Shown here: positions 24,383 to 34,474 of the stretch, piece by piece | Layout: the number at the start of each line of letters is the position of its first letter | Numbering within the stretch: the first letter of the stretch is position 1 | Notes under the pieces: generated by a model | The model's database searches: none | The model's input: only the letters and a program-made list of their open reading frames with translations | What the model was told of the DNA's origin: nothing | Program-made: the position numbers and the translations under genes | Assembly: GCA_030041375.1 (NCBI GenBank) | Contig: JASHOA010000022.1 | Span: 1 to 64,000, forward strand | Direction of reading: 5' to 3' | Length of the DNA: 64,000 bases | DNA from: Acetobacteraceae bacterium | GTDB taxonomy: Bacteria > Pseudomonadota > Alphaproteobacteria > Acetobacterales > Acetobacteraceae

Positions 24383-26578
24383 TCAGTCCTGGCTCACGCG
24401 GTCCGGGCGGCGGATCGCGATCGGGGGTGCGGCGCTGAGGGAACCGTGCAGGGCGGAGCCGCGGCCGGAGAGAGAGGGGTTCGTCATGAAGTAGTCATGT
24501 GCGGAGACGGGGCGACGGCCGGGGGCGAGGCGGCGCCATGTGCCGTCGGGGCCAAGTTCCCACGACTGCAAGGTATCACGCAGATTGACGACCATGATCT
24601 GGTCGAGCAACTGGGCGTGCACGGTCGGGTTGTGGATCGGGACCAGGGTCTCGATACGCCACTCCATGTTGCGGACCATCCAGTCGGCGGAGCTGATGAA
24701 GACGAGGGCACTGCGCGAGGGCAGCGCATGGCCGTTGCCGAAGACGACGATGCGACCGTGCTCGAGGAAGCGTCCGACGATAGATTTGACGCGGATGGTC
24801 TCGGAGAGGCCGGGCACGCGCGGGCGGAGGCAGCAGATGCCGCGCACGACGGCCATGATCTTCACGCCCGCGGCGGAGGCGGCATAGAGGCGGTCGATCA
24901 GCCGGTCATCGACGAGGCTGTTCATTTTCAGCCAGATGGCGGCGGGCTTACCCTCGCGGGCATTGGCGATTTCGCGGTCGATCAGAGTTTCGAGAGTGGA
25001 ACGGATGGTCAGCGGCGAATAGGCCAGCGCCTCCATTTTTTCCGGGCGGGCGTAGCCGGTCATGTAGTTGAAGAGGCGGGCGGCATCGCGGGTGAGGGCC
25101 GGTTCGCAGGTGAAGAAGCTCAGATCGGTGTAGATGCGGGCGGTAATCGGGTGATAGTTGCCAGTGCCGAAATGCGCGTAGGCGCGCATGCCGCCGCCTT
25201 CGCGGCGCACGACGAACGAGAGCTTGGCGTGCGTTTTACGCTCCGGCAGGCCGTAGACCAGTTGCACGCCGGCGGCTTCGAGGCTGCGCGCGAGGCGGAT
25301 GTTCATCTCTTCATCGAAGCGGGCGCGGAGTTCGATGACGGCGGTGACTGACTTGCCGGACTCGGCGGCCTCGATCAACGCCTTGACGATCGGGCTGTCG
25401 CGGGTGGTGCGGTAGAGGGTCTGCTTGACGGCGACGACGTTCGGATCCGCCGCTGCCTGGCGGAGGAACTGGACGACGACATCGAAGCTTTCGAAGGGAT
25501 GATGGACGATGATGTCCTTGGCGCGGATGGCGGCGAAGCAGTCGCCGCCGAAATCGCGGATGCGCTCGGGAAAGCGGGGCGTGAAAGCGGGGAACTGCAG
25601 GTCGGGCCGGTCATCGACGATCAGGGCGCGGAGATCGGCGATGCCGAGCAGGCCGGGGGCGACGTACACCTCGTCCTCCGGCACATCAAGCTCGCTGGCG
25701 ACGAAGTCTTTCAGATCGGCGGGCATTGTTGCGGCAACGGTCAGATGGATCACGACGCCGCGGCGGCGTCGCTTGAGTGCACTCTCGTAGGAGCGGACAA
25801 GGTCTTCCGCCTCTTCCTCGAATTCGACGTCGGTGTCGCGGATCAGCCGGAAAAGGCCGCTGCCGAGGAGGCGGCAGCCGGGGAAGACCCGATCGAGGAA
25901 GAGATCGACCAGCGCCTCGAGCATGATGAAGCGGATCGGCCCGCCAGGTTTGCCGGGGAGGCGGACAAAGCGCTCGATTTGTGAGGGGAGAGGAATGAGC
26001 GCGCGCATGCCGTGCTGATCCTCCTCGCGCACCAGGCGGAGTGCGAGGACGAGGCCCATGTTGGGGATGAAAGGGAACGGATGGGCGGGGTCGATGGCGA
26101 GCGGCGTGAGCACGGCGAACACCCGCTCCATGAACCAGTGCTCGAGCCAAGTGTGTTCGGAGGCGGACAGTTCGGCGGGATTGCAGACCGTGAGCCCGGC
26201 TACCTCTAGCTCGGCGCGGAGTTCCTGCCAGACGCGGTTCTGCTCGGCGATGAGAGCGTGGGCGCAGCGGCCGATCTCGGCCAACTGCTGGGCAGGGGTG
26301 AGGCCGTCAGGCGAAGGATGGAGGACGCCGGCCTTGGCCTGGCCGATCAGGCCGGCGACCCGGACCGAGAAAAATTCGTCGAGGTTGGAAGCGCTGATGG
26401 AGACGAAGCGGAGCCGCTCGAGGAGCGGGTGGCCGCGGTTCTCGGCCTCCTCGACGACGCGATGATTGAAGTCGAGCCAGGAGAGCTCGCGGTTGATGAA
26501 GCGTGCATGACTGTCAGGGGTGATCGGCGGCAGTGGATCGGGATGGAGGTGCTCGATGTCGCGGCGCTGGGTGCTCAT
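24383..26578 (-). CDS. ppk1: Polyphosphate kinase 1
   Basis: Makes polyphosphate reversibly from ATP. The 731-residue length is normal. In order it has the N domain ([19 protein letters not shown]), the head domain ([16 protein letters not shown]), and two phospholipase-D-like C domains with the autophosphorylated histidine region ([16 protein letters not shown]) and the second histidine region ([12 protein letters not shown]). ATG 26578 precedes [11 protein letters not shown]. The frame stays open for about 100 more codons upstream into the hdaA gene, and that part is discarded as a shadow. Confidence 0.95.
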   Translation of the reverse strand: MSTQRRDIEHLHPDPLPPITPDSHARFINRELSWLDFNHRVVEEAENRGHPLLERLRFVSISASNLDEFFSVRVAGLIGQAKAGVLHPSPDGLTPAQQLAEIGRCAHALIAEQNRVWQELRAELEVAGLTVCNPAELSASEHTWLEHWFMERVFAVLTPLAIDPAHPFPFIPNMGLVLALRLVREEDQHGMRALIPLPSQIERFVRLPGKPGGPIRFIMLEALVDLFLDRVFPGCRLLGSGLFRLIRDTDVEFEEEAEDLVRSYESALKRRRRGVVIHLTVAATMPADLKDFVASELDVPEDEVYVAPGLLGIADLRALIVDDRPDLQFPAFTPRFPERIRDFGGDCFAAIRAKDIIVHHPFESFDVVVQFLRQAAADPNVVAVKQTLYRTTRDSPIVKALIEAAESGKSVTAVIELRARFDEEMNIRLARSLEAAGVQLVYGLPERKTHAKLSFVVRREGGGMRAYAHFGTGNYHPITARIYTDLSFFTCEPALTRDAARLFNYMTGYARPEKMEALAYSPLTIRSTLETLIDREIANAREGKPAAIWLKMNSLVDDRLIDRLYAASAAGVKIMAVVRGICCLRPRVPGLSETIRVKSIVGRFLEHGRIVVFGNGHALPSRSALVFISSADWMVRNMEWRIETLVPIHNPTVHAQLLDQIMVVNLRDTLQSWELGPDGTWRRLAPGRRPVSAHDYFMTNPSLSGRGSALHGSLSAAPPIAIRRPDRVSQD

Positions 26579-26588
26579 GGCAGGGAAT

Positions 26589-27314
26589 TTACAGGAGCGG
26601 ATGGGCTTGCGGCGAGGGAGTCCCTGATTTTTCGCAATCGATTTCGGGCTCGGAGCCGATGAGCGGGGCGAGCGCGGCGAGAGCAAGGCCACGGGTGAGC
26701 GGGCGGCCGGCGGCGAGGCCGGCGCGGTCGAGCCGGACGACGGCTTCGGCAAGTGCAGCAGGATGGCGGGGCAGCCGGGCGAGCAGGAAGGAGGCGAGCG
26801 GCGGGCTGAGCAGGAGCTGGCGGGTGGAGAGGAGGCGGGCAAAGAGCGCGCCGAGCAGCCCTTCATCCGGGGCGCCGACCTCAACGGCGGCGGTGGCCGC
26901 GAGGCGGCTGGCGAGGTCAGGCAGCCGGACCGGCCAGCGGGCCGGGGGCGAGCGGGCGGCCATCAGCAAGGGGAAGCCGGTTTCGGCGGCAATGTTGAGG
27001 AGGTGGAGCAGCGGCGGTTCGGCGGCGAAGAGGTCGGCATCGTCGAGGGCAAGGGCGGTGGTGGGCGGAACGATGGGTGCGACCAGCGAAGGTCCGCTGA
27101 GGATCAGGGCGCCGAGGCGGCGTGCCCAGAGGTAAAGGAGGTGCGATTTGCCGACTCCGGCTTCACCCCAAAGCGCAAGCTGGCGGGCAGGCCAATCGGC
27201 GGGACGGGCGAGCCAAGCCCGGGCTTCGGCGTTAGCAGGGGCGTCGAGAAAGTCGGCCGCGCAATATCCAGGTATCACGGCAAAAGGCAGCGGCAACTGG
27301 CGGGAGGTGCTCAT
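26589..27314 (-). CDS. hdaA: DnaA-related regulatory inactivator HdaA
   Basis: A 241-residue AAA+ protein like the central domain of DnaA without the DNA-binding domain. It is expected to promote ATP hydrolysis by DnaA bound to the sliding clamp and so prevent re-initiation. The N-terminal SRQLPLPF is the clamp-binding motif of Hda proteins. Walker A is [11 protein letters not shown], Walker B is [10 protein letters not shown], and a sensor-like MAARSPP follows. Its start overlaps the AI-2E permease stop by 4 bp. Confidence 0.85.
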   Translation of the reverse strand: MSTSRQLPLPFAVIPGYCAADFLDAPANAEARAWLARPADWPARQLALWGEAGVGKSHLLYLWARRLGALILSGPSLVAPIVPPTTALALDDADLFAAEPPLLHLLNIAAETGFPLLMAARSPPARWPVRLPDLASRLAATAAVEVGAPDEGLLGALFARLLSTRQLLLSPPLASFLLARLPRHPAALAEAVVRLDRAGLAAGRPLTRGLALAALAPLIGSEPEIDCEKSGTPSPQAHPLL

Positions 27315-28525
27315 TTTTGCAGGCCCGGCGGCGGGTCAAGATAAAGCGGGCTGCCAAGGTAGCGGCCGAGCCAGAAGCGGGCGAGCACGCCGAGCACGGC
27401 GGCTGCTGGAACCGCCAACAGCACGCCGAGAAAGCCGAAGGCGGCACCGCCGGCAAAGAGGGCGAAGATCACCCAGACCGCGTGCAGCTTCACCCGATCG
27501 CCGAGGAAGCGGGGGTAGATGACGTAGGTTTCCAGGAGGTTGCCGATCACGAACACGGCGGCGACACGGATGATGGCGGACCAGAGCGGAAATTGGGCGA
27601 GGCCCAGAGCCAGCGAGAGCACGGCGCCGGTGATGGTGCCGACATAGGGGATGAAGGAGATGATACCGGCGGCAAGACCGATGATCAGTCCGAGATCGAG
27701 GCCAACGATGGTGAGACCGGCAGCGTAAAAGAGGGCGAGGAAAAGGCAGCAGAGGAGCTGGCCGCGGAGCCAGGCCGAAAGGATGCGATCTACTTCGCGG
27801 GCCTGGGCGCGGAGAACGGCCGCGTAGCGGCGCGGCAGCCAGGAATCGACGCGCGCCACGACCCGGGGCCAGTCACGCAGGAGATAGAAGGCGACGACAG
27901 GGGTGACCGCGACGATCTCGACCACGTTGAAGAGGGCGACGCTGCCGGTGATTAGCCGTGTCAGGGCCTGGGCGATGAAGCTCAGGATCGCGCCACCCTG
28001 GCTGGTGATGAGGTCGCGGAGCTTGCTGTTGACGTAGTCGGGGCCGAGGCCGGCCTGCAGATCATTCACTAGCCGCTGGGCGAAGTTGCGCAGGGCCAGG
28101 ACATAGTCGGGCAGATGGACGACAAGCTGGCCGACCTGCTGAGCAACCAGCGGGTAGAGCAGGAGAACGACCATCAGGCCGAAGGCGATCAGCCCGATGA
28201 TCAGGATCAGTGCGGCGACGGGCCGAGGAACGCCGAGGCGGGTGAGGTGGTAGGCGACTGGGTCAAGGAAATAGGCGATCCCGGAGGCAGCGACGAAGGG
28301 CAAAAGGATCGACGAAAAGAGCGTGAGGCCAAGCCAAAGCACCACCGCGAGGCCAACGACCAGGGCCCAGCGTTGAAAACGGGTGGCCCCTTGTTCCTCC
28401 TCCCCGGGCGCGAGGGAGGGCAGGGCGGGAGGCGAGGCAGGCTCGGCCGGTGCAGTTTCGGAGCGCTCGGGCGCGCCAGCCCGGGCCAGACCGGGCTCGT
28501 AGCCTGGGGGGTTCATCGCAGCCAT
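27311..28525 (-). CDS. AI-2E family transporter (PerM-like)
   Basis: A 404-residue inner-membrane protein with an acidic, proline-rich N-terminal tail of about 45 residues and about eight hydrophobic segments. The C-terminal core IISFIPYVGTITGAVLSLA is the hallmark of the AI-2E/PerM family (UPF0118). Substrates differ across the family and none can be assigned. It lies between the phosphatidyltransferase and hdaA in a conserved alphaproteobacterial order and overlaps the former by 13 bp. Confidence 0.88.
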   Translation of the reverse strand: MAAMNPPGYEPGLARAGAPERSETAPAEPASPPALPSLAPGEEEQGATRFQRWALVVGLAVVLWLGLTLFSSILLPFVAASGIAYFLDPVAYHLTRLGVPRPVAALILIIGLIAFGLMVVLLLYPLVAQQVGQLVVHLPDYVLALRNFAQRLVNDLQAGLGPDYVNSKLRDLITSQGGAILSFIAQALTRLITGSVALFNVVEIVAVTPVVAFYLLRDWPRVVARVDSWLPRRYAAVLRAQAREVDRILSAWLRGQLLCCLFLALFYAAGLTIVGLDLGLIIGLAAGIISFIPYVGTITGAVLSLALGLAQFPLWSAIIRVAAVFVIGNLLETYVIYPRFLGDRVKLHAVWVIFALFAGGAAFGFLGVLLAVPAAAVLGVLARFWLGRYLGSPLYLDPPPGLQK

Positions 28526-29079
28526 GCCGTGCGCCGCACATAGGCCGCGCCGGAGACCAGGGTGAGCCCCGCGACCAGCCAGATCAGCGGGGAGAGCAGA
28601 GGCCGAGGTGGCAGGCCGAGCGTTGCGAAGAGGAGAGATACAGCAATCAGAATAACTTGCAGAGCAGTATTTACTTTCGATATCAAAAGTGGACGAATGG
28701 CTACCGAGTGCCCGGCGATGTTCAGCACCAGCACGCCGCCGACGATCAGGAGATCGCGGAACACCACCAGGATGGCGATCCAGGATGGGAGTATGCCGAT
28801 GCCGGCAAGGGTGATGTACATGCTGACGAGCAACAGCTTGTCTGCCGCGGGATCGAGCACGGCGCCGATTGCGCTCGCGCGGCCGTGCCGGGCGAGCAGG
28901 CCATCGATGGCGTCGCTCACGCCGGCGGCGAGGAAGACGGCGAAGGCGGCGGCGAGGTTGTGGCCGAGCAGGAGCCAGACGGCGAGCGGCACGGCGCAGA
29001 TGCGGGCGAAGGTGATGGCGTTGGGGAGGGTGACCAGCCCGAGCGAGGCGCCATGCGCCAGCCGTGATCCGTCAGCCAT
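28513..29079 (-). CDS. CDP-alcohol phosphatidyltransferase (PgsA-like)
   Basis: A 188-residue membrane enzyme that transfers a phosphatidyl group from CDP-diacylglycerol to an alcohol such as glycerol 3-phosphate. The CDP-alcohol motif is complete: DAIDGLLARHGRASAIGAVLDPAADK matches D-x2-D-G-x2-A-R-x8-G-x3-D-x3-D when read in two parts (DAIDGLLAR, then GAVLDPAADK). Several membrane helices are predicted. ATG 29079 starts MADGSRLAHG; a GTG seven codons upstream is less likely. It is divergent from purM. Confidence 0.85.
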   Translation of the reverse strand: MADGSRLAHGASLGLVTLPNAITFARICAVPLAVWLLLGHNLAAAFAVFLAAGVSDAIDGLLARHGRASAIGAVLDPAADKLLLVSMYITLAGIGILPSWIAILVVFRDLLIVGGVLVLNIAGHSVAIRPLLISKVNTALQVILIAVSLLFATLGLPPRPLLSPLIWLVAGLTLVSGAAYVRRTAWLR

Positions 29080-29279
29080 AGGTGGCACCTCTGCCGGCAC
29101 ATGGCCTGTCGCGCCGGATGGGGGCGCGCGATATTGCCGTCATTCTCCGTGGCCGCATCGTCATGCCCGTTTCGTCATGCCCGTTATTGGGGCCTCCCAC
29201 CATCTCTTCATACCGCAGATTCCGCAGTGCTGCGTCATCAGGTAGGGTCGGAATCAGGGCGGGGGATTTCACAGAGAAT

Positions 29280-30338
29280 ATGGGGAGCGGCACCACTTAC
29301 CAGGCGGCCGGCGTGGACATCGAGGCGGGCGAGACGTTAGTGGCGGCGATCCGGCCGATTGCCGGAGCGACCGCGCGGCCGGGTGTCGTCGGCGCGATCG
29401 GCGGTTTCGCGGCGGCTTTCGACCCGCGCGCAGCGGGGTATGCAGACCCGATCCTGCTTGCCACCACCGATGGCGTGGGCACGAAACTGGTGCTGGCGAG
29501 GGCGTGTGGAGGGCACGGCGCGGTCGGTGTCGACCTGGTGGCGATGTGCGTGAACGACCTTGTGGTGCAGGGAGCGGAGCCGCTTTTTTTCCTGGATTAT
29601 TTCGCGACCGGCCGGCTGGCCGTGACGGAGGCCAGGGCCGTCATCGAGGGGATTGCGGGAGCCTGTCGGGAGGCCCGATGCGCCCTGGTCGGGGGCGAGA
29701 CGGCGGAGATGCCGGGACTTTATGGGCCCGGCGAGTACGATCTTGCAGGTTTCGCGGTCGGGGCTGTCGAACGGGGAGGGCTTTTGCCACGCGGGGTCGA
29801 GCCCGGTGATATAGTGCTGGGGCTGGCCTCGAGCGGTGTGCACTCGAACGGCTTCTCGCTGGTCAGAAAGATCGTCGCCGATGCGGGGCTTCCGTGGGAC
29901 GCGCCGGCGCCATTTGCGCCGGGGAAAGCGCTCGGCGAAGCACTCCTCACGCCGACGCGGATTTATGTGCGGGGCCTGCTTCCGTTGATGCGGGCGGGGT
30001 TGATCAAGGCGGCGGCCCATATCACCGGCGGCGGGCTTGCCGGCAATCTCTCTCGTGTGCTGGGCGAGACGACCGAGGCAACGCTGGATGCCGAGGCATG
30101 GGAGGTGCCGGAAGTGTTTCGCTGGATGGCACGGACGGGGCGGGTGCCGGCTTCCGAAATGCTCAAGGTCTTCAACTGCGGGATCGGGATGGCACTGGTG
30201 GCCGCGGCGGAGCGAGCGGAGGAGGTGATGGCGCGGCTTGCCGCCGAAGGCGAGCGCGTATTCCGGATCGGGGGCATACGGGCGGGAAGCGGGCCGGCGC
30301 GCGTCGCGATTGAACCTCGGGCCGGCTGGCCGGGATGA
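29280..30338 (+). CDS. purM: Phosphoribosylformylglycinamidine cyclo-ligase
   Basis: Fifth step of purine synthesis: ATP-dependent ring closure of FGAM to AIR. The 352-residue PurM has [13 protein letters not shown] at the N-terminus, [42 protein letters not shown] and [14 protein letters not shown], all conserved family blocks for ATP and FGAM binding. ATG 29280 is selected because homologues begin at this point; the frame is open much further upstream without support. It overlaps purN by ATGA. Confidence 0.95.
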   Translation: MGSGTTYQAAGVDIEAGETLVAAIRPIAGATARPGVVGAIGGFAAAFDPRAAGYADPILLATTDGVGTKLVLARACGGHGAVGVDLVAMCVNDLVVQGAEPLFFLDYFATGRLAVTEARAVIEGIAGACREARCALVGGETAEMPGLYGPGEYDLAGFAVGAVERGGLLPRGVEPGDIVLGLASSGVHSNGFSLVRKIVADAGLPWDAPAPFAPGKALGEALLTPTRIYVRGLLPLMRAGLIKAAAHITGGGLAGNLSRVLGETTEATLDAEAWEVPEVFRWMARTGRVPASEMLKVFNCGIGMALVAAAERAEEVMARLAAEGERVFRIGGIRAGSGPARVAIEPRAGWPG

Positions 30339-30964
30339 GGAGGCGGACGGCTGTTCTGATCAGCGGTCGGGGGAGCAACATGGCGGCGCTGATACGGGCA
30401 GCTGCCGACCCCGCGTATCCGGCGGAGATTTCGCTCGTGATTTCGAACAGGGCGGCGGCAGGGCTCGAATTGGCGCGGGCGGCGGGCGTTGCGACCGCCG
30501 TCATCGAGCGGTGGGGAGCGGAGCGCACGGCGCACGAAGCGGAGATCGATGCCGTGCTGGAGCGGCACGAGATCGAGCTGGTGTGCCTTGCCGGGTATCT
30601 CAGGGTGCTCACGCCCTATCTGGTGGAGCGCTGGCGGGGGCGGATGCTGAATATCCACCCGAGCCTGCTGCCTGCGTTTCCGGGGCTGGAGACGCATGCG
30701 CAGGCGCTTGCCGCGGGGGTGAGGCTGCACGGCTGCACGGTGCATCTCGTGAGCGAGCGGCTGGATGACGGGCCGATCCTGGTGCAAGCGGCGGTGCCGG
30801 TTCTGCCCGGTGACAGCGCGGAGAGCCTGGCGGCCCGTGTGCTGGTGCAGGAGCATCGGATTTATCCGCTTGGGCTGGCGATGCTGGCGGGGGCGACGGC
30901 GCGGCATGCGGAGGGCGATTCGGCGTTGCTGAACCCCTTGCCCGGATTCGCCGCAGGGCCCTAA
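30335..30964 (+). CDS. purN: Phosphoribosylglycinamide formyltransferase
   Basis: Transfers formyl from 10-formyl-THF to GAR in purine synthesis. The 209-residue protein has [15 protein letters not shown] for phosphate binding, the catalytic [13 protein letters not shown] (Asn and His), and [18 protein letters not shown] with the catalytic Asp. The start overlaps the purM stop by 4 bp, so the two are coupled. Confidence 0.95.
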   Translation: MRRRTAVLISGRGSNMAALIRAAADPAYPAEISLVISNRAAAGLELARAAGVATAVIERWGAERTAHEAEIDAVLERHEIELVCLAGYLRVLTPYLVERWRGRMLNIHPSLLPAFPGLETHAQALAAGVRLHGCTVHLVSERLDDGPILVQAAVPVLPGDSAESLAARVLVQEHRIYPLGLAMLAGATARHAEGDSALLNPLPGFAAGP

Positions 30965-31023
30965 AAAAGGCGTCCCGGCCCTGGCAGCGACGCGGGGCGG
31001 GAGATGAAGAACGAGGTGCGGTA

Positions 31024-31179
31024 GTGTCCCACAGTGCGAGCAATCCCCAAGGCGCCGTCACCGAGGAACGGCTCTTCGACGACCGGTACCATTTCTGGGG
31101 CGGGTTCTACCGTTTCGTCTGGGGAATGGCAGCGCTGCTCGCGCTGATGTTGATCCTGATGGCGTATTTCCTGACCTGA
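31024..31179 (+). CDS. Small single-pass membrane protein, COX4-like (aa3-type oxidase subunit IV)
   Basis: A 51-residue protein starting at GTG 31024. A soluble N-terminal half ends in RYHFWGGFYRFVWGM and is followed by one hydrophobic helix, AALLALMLILMAYFLT, at the C-terminus. Length and layout match the small bacterial aa3-type cytochrome oxidase subunit IV (COX4_pro_2), which sits in the membrane. The match is by pattern only. It lies 59 bp after purN, and no oxidase genes are present in the window. Otherwise it is a small membrane protein of unknown function. Confidence 0.55.
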   Translation: MSHSASNPQGAVTEERLFDDRYHFWGGFYRFVWGMAALLALMLILMAYFLT

Positions 31180-31213
31180 AGGCCGTGCCGCCGAAGCGTG
31201 CCGTGAATCCGAT

Positions 31214-31336
31214 CCCGGTGCGACCGTTGCTAGCCCGCGATCGCCCGACGCGGAATCGTCGGAGGGCGAGAATCGCGGGCTCAGATAAACCACGAGACCC
31301 GCGTCGGGCTGGCTGTGCAGCCCGACACGGGTCTAG
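31214..31336 (-). repeat. Dispersed repeat B with long hairpin, copy 2
   Basis: The reverse complement aligns with 21187-21307 along its whole length. The stem (31295-31311 and 31318-31334) has one mismatch, and the loop on the plus strand is GCTGTG. The loop is in the same plus-strand orientation as copy 1 (ACTGTG), although the flank is inverted. Confidence 0.8.
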
Positions 31337-31345
31337 TACCAACTT

Positions 31346-31408
31346 TCACTCATGAGTGACTCACTCACATGACCTCGAAACACGTTACCCTCTCCCTCTG
31401 GGAGAGGG
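31346..31408. repeat. Palindrome and REP-like hairpin
   Basis: TCACTCATGAGTGA (31346-31359) is a perfect 14-bp palindrome. CCCTCTCCC-tct-GGGAGAGGG (31388-31408) is a perfect 9-bp hairpin of the same type as 15513-15535, followed by GCGCGGAGCGCCGGGTGAGG. The position between convergent genes suggests a terminator or repeat relic rather than an operator. Confidence 0.6.
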
Positions 31409-31462
31409 CGGCGCGGAGCGCCGGGTGAGGGAGCCTGTGTTACCCATGTGTGATTCCGGGTA

Positions 31463-32197
31463 CTAGCCAGCCAGAATATGCAGTGCCTGGCGTTTGAGAT
31501 CGATGAACGCCGGCTCGAGGCTCATTTCCCATTGACGGGGGCGTGAGAGCGGGACGGATTGCTCGAGGACGATGCGGCCCGGGCGCGCACCCATGACGAC
31601 GACCCGATCGCCGAGCAGGATTGCCTCGTCGATGTCGTGAGTGATGAAAAGCACGGTGGCTTGGATCTTCTCCCAGAGCTCGAGCAGGAAGCGTTGCATG
31701 TTGTGGCGGGTCTGAGCGTCGAGCGCGGCGAAGGGCTCGTCCATCAGCAGCACACGTGGCTGCATGACGAGCGCCCTGGCAAGCGCGACGCGCTGTTGCA
31801 TGCCGCCGGAAAGTTCGTATGGGCGATGCGACTCGAAGCCGCGCAAACCCATCACCGCAATCACTTCGTCTACCCGCGGCCATTCGATTTGGCGCGCGGA
31901 TCTCATGCGCAGGCCGAAGGCCACATTGTCCCTGAGGGTGAGCCACGGATAGAGACCCGGCTGCTGAAAGACGACGACGCGATCGGGTCCCGGGCCGGCG
32001 ATCGGCTTGCCGTCGAGCAGGATGCGGCCGCGGCTCGGCGGGCTCAGGCCGGCGACCATGTTGAGCAACGTCGTCTTCCCGCATCCGGAAGCGCCGAGGA
32101 CGGTGACGAAAGTCCCGTCCTCGATCGCCAGGGACACGTCGTCAAGGACCCGGAGCGGACCGAAGTCCCTGCCGACGTGCTCGATCCGGATCGGCAT
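31463..32197 (-). CDS. ABC transporter ATP-binding protein, NitT/TauT (SsuB/TauB) type
   Basis: A 244-residue ATPase with Walker A GASGCGKTT, Q-loop VVFQQPGLYPWLT, signature LSGGMQQR, Walker B VLLMDEPFAALD and the H-loop in FITHDIDEAILL. The sequence pattern is that of the nitrate/sulfonate/taurine group. It completes a binding protein-permease-ATPase set in this order: permease, binding protein, ATPase. Closeness to Xsc and SauS makes an organosulfonate the best-guess substrate. Confidence 0.85.
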   Translation of the reverse strand: MPIRIEHVGRDFGPLRVLDDVSLAIEDGTFVTVLGASGCGKTTLLNMVAGLSPPSRGRILLDGKPIAGPGPDRVVVFQQPGLYPWLTLRDNVAFGLRMRSARQIEWPRVDEVIAVMGLRGFESHRPYELSGGMQQRVALARALVMQPRVLLMDEPFAALDAQTRHNMQRFLLELWEKIQATVLFITHDIDEAILLGDRVVVMGARPGRIVLEQSVPLSRPRQWEMSLEPAFIDLKRQALHILAG

Positions 32198-32224
32198 TCC
32201 GCCGGTTTTTGTTGTCGCGCTGTC

Positions 32225-33238
32225 TTATTTCCCCTGCACCGCCTTTTCGGCGAAGGTCGGATCGACGGCGGCGGCGGGGTTGGCCGGAACCTTCGTGATG
32301 CGGCCGATCTTGAGAAGGACTTTCGCGGTATTGGCCAATGTCAGGGTGGTCGCGGAATGAGCGACGCTGTCTCCCGAGCCCAGCACGTTCGGGGTCAGCT
32401 GATCCTTGGCGGAAAAGAGTTCGTAGCCCGCTAGCTCGGCTTTCGCGACCGGCAGAGTGATACCGGCCTGAGACGCCATGATCTTGAGCGCCTCATCGGG
32501 ATGCGCGTTCGTGTATGAGACGCCGGCGTCGAGTGCACGGATGAAATCCGCGGCAAGGGCGGCGTGGGAACTCGCCCAGTTGGTATCAGCGATGCAGATA
32601 TTGTAGGAGGATGCGTCGCGCGGCAGATCGGCGTCGGTCTTGAGGACGGTTGCGCCCATGCCGCGCAAGGCGTCGAAGACCGGATCCCAGACGATGGCGG
32701 CGTCGATGCTCTTTGTCGACCAGGCTACGCGCATCTCGGGGGGCGCCATGTTGATCTGGCGCACGCTTTCCCACGGCACGTTGGCCGCGGCAAGGAAGGT
32801 TGCCAGTTCGAACGATGCCTGCGAACCCTGGACGATCGCGATCTTGCGGCCTTTGAGGTCGGCGATCGAGTTGATGCCGGCGCCGGGGCGGACGGCAACA
32901 CCTGCGGCCGTCGTGTAGCGCTCCTGGTTGAAGATGATCGCCAGCGGCACACCTTGCGAGATCGCCGAGACGAATGGCGGGACCCCGAGGCCGCACATGA
33001 ACTGCAGACTGTTCGAGGCGAGCGCGCTCATCGCGGCGGGACCGGAGTCGAAGAATTTCAGAGAGATTTTTGCGGGCATCATCTTCTGGAACAGACCGAG
33101 CCCCTGCGTCACCATGTAGGGGTCAGCGCCGTTGTTCTCGTAGCCGATGACGACGTTTGGCGTCTGCGCCTGAGCAGTGCCGAACCAGAGGAGCGCTGCG
33201 ATGGCGCCGAGTGTAACATTTCGCGAAGTCTTGCTCAT
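32225..33238 (-). CDS. ABC transporter solute-binding protein, NitT/TauT type
   Basis: A 337-residue periplasmic protein with a Sec signal peptide (KTSRNVTLGAIAALLWFGTAQAQ, cleavage after AQA). The mature part resembles TauA/SsuA: FDSGPAAMSALASNSLQFM, LKGRKIAIVQGSQASFE and the Trp-Asp segment AAIVWDPVFDAL. ATG 33238 has AAGGGAGGCACT upstream. A longer open frame overlapping the permease gene is a shadow. Substrates of the family include taurine, alkanesulfonates, nitrate and thiamine precursors. Confidence 0.83.
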   Translation of the reverse strand: MSKTSRNVTLGAIAALLWFGTAQAQTPNVVIGYENNGADPYMVTQGLGLFQKMMPAKISLKFFDSGPAAMSALASNSLQFMCGLGVPPFVSAISQGVPLAIIFNQERYTTAAGVAVRPGAGINSIADLKGRKIAIVQGSQASFELATFLAAANVPWESVRQINMAPPEMRVAWSTKSIDAAIVWDPVFDALRGMGATVLKTDADLPRDASSYNICIADTNWASSHAALAADFIRALDAGVSYTNAHPDEALKIMASQAGITLPVAKAELAGYELFSAKDQLTPNVLGSGDSVAHSATTLTLANTAKVLLKIGRITKVPANPAAAVDPTFAEKAVQGK

Positions 33239-33351
33239 AGTGCCTCCCTTGGGTGAGCGGGTGATTTTCGCGTTGCTCGCCCGTCGTCGTACGGGCGCGG
33301 CCGAATGTAGCTTGTCTCCGGGACCTCCGTCGAGGCGCGTACAGGCGGGCG

Positions 33352-34260
33352 CTAGCCGTGGCCGCGCCATGGCACGACCCGGCGTTCGAAGACGCGGATC
33401 AGGAGTTCCATCGCGTAGCCAAGGACGCCAATGACGATGATGCCCACGATGACGATCGCGACCTGGAGCGCCTGCCCGGCGTACTGGACGAGCCAGCCGA
33501 GACCCTGATCGGCGGCGATCAGTTCGGCGGCAACAAGGCAGGTCCATGCGACGCCGATACCGATTCGCATGGCGGTGAAGATTTCCGGCAAGGAGGAAGG
33601 AAGGATGACATGGCGGAAAATCTGGCTTTCCGAGGCACCCAGTGTCCGCGCTACGGAGAGCCTGAGGGGCGGAGTGCCTTTGACGCCGGAAATAGTGCCG
33701 ATAATGATGACGGGAATCGTACCGATCAGGATCAGGACGATTTTCGGAAGCTCGCCGATTCCGAACCAGACGACGAGGAGCGGAATATAGGCGAGCGGCG
33801 GGACCGGGCGGATGAACTGAAGGAACGGATCGATGGTACGGAAGATGATGTCGATCCGGGCCATCAAGAGGCCAACCGGAACTCCGATAACGACCGCACC
33901 GACAAACCCGATGGCGATGCGAAGCGAACTGATCCAGATATCGTCGAAGAGGGAGTGCCCACCATAACCGTGAGCGAGCAGCAGGATCAGTGCGTTCAGG
34001 ACCGAGACGGGGGATGGCAGGGCGATCGGCGGGAAGAGGTGGAAATCGCAGACGATCTGCCAGACGATCACCGCGGCGATGAGCACGCTCACGGTGGCGT
34101 AGCGGGAGGTGATGCGCCAGCCGCGGGAGGCAAGAGAACCCGCCGCCGCGACAGCCGGCGGAGGCGCGCTTTCGGTTTCCGCGATTGCGACCTGGGGCGA
34201 CGATGGGTCTGGCGTGCCGGCAGTCAGCGTTGCAACTTCCGCGTGTTCCCTGCCTGCCAT
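33352..34260 (-). CDS. ABC transporter permease, NitT/TauT (SsuC/TauC) type
   Basis: A 302-residue permease with about 50 extra N-terminal residues rich in Ala and Pro, then six predicted helices. Family signatures are IPLLVVWFGIGELPKIVLI and the EAA-like loop SVARTLGASESQIFRHVILP. It is the first gene of the ABC set and begins 215 bp after citrate synthase on the same strand. Confidence 0.87.
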   Translation of the reverse strand: MAGREHAEVATLTAGTPDPSSPQVAIAETESAPPPAVAAAGSLASRGWRITSRYATVSVLIAAVIVWQIVCDFHLFPPIALPSPVSVLNALILLLAHGYGGHSLFDDIWISSLRIAIGFVGAVVIGVPVGLLMARIDIIFRTIDPFLQFIRPVPPLAYIPLLVVWFGIGELPKIVLILIGTIPVIIIGTISGVKGTPPLRLSVARTLGASESQIFRHVILPSSLPEIFTAMRIGIGVAWTCLVAAELIAADQGLGWLVQYAGQALQVAIVIVGIIVIGVLGYAMELLIRVFERRVVPWRGHG

Positions 34261-34474
34261 ATCGCGCTACCGCCCGTTCCGCCCGCAGCGGGTTGCCGAC
34301 TGGAATCGTGCGGCGATGCCGTGATTTCCCCCTGCATGAGAGGGGGTGTCAAAGGTTGTGCACATAGCATCGAGCGTGCGGCGATCTGGAGCATCCGGAG
34401 AAGCGACGGAGGTTAGCGCAACGGGAACGGTGCAGCAACAGTTCATGACGCTCGATCGTCGCAATAACGGTCGG

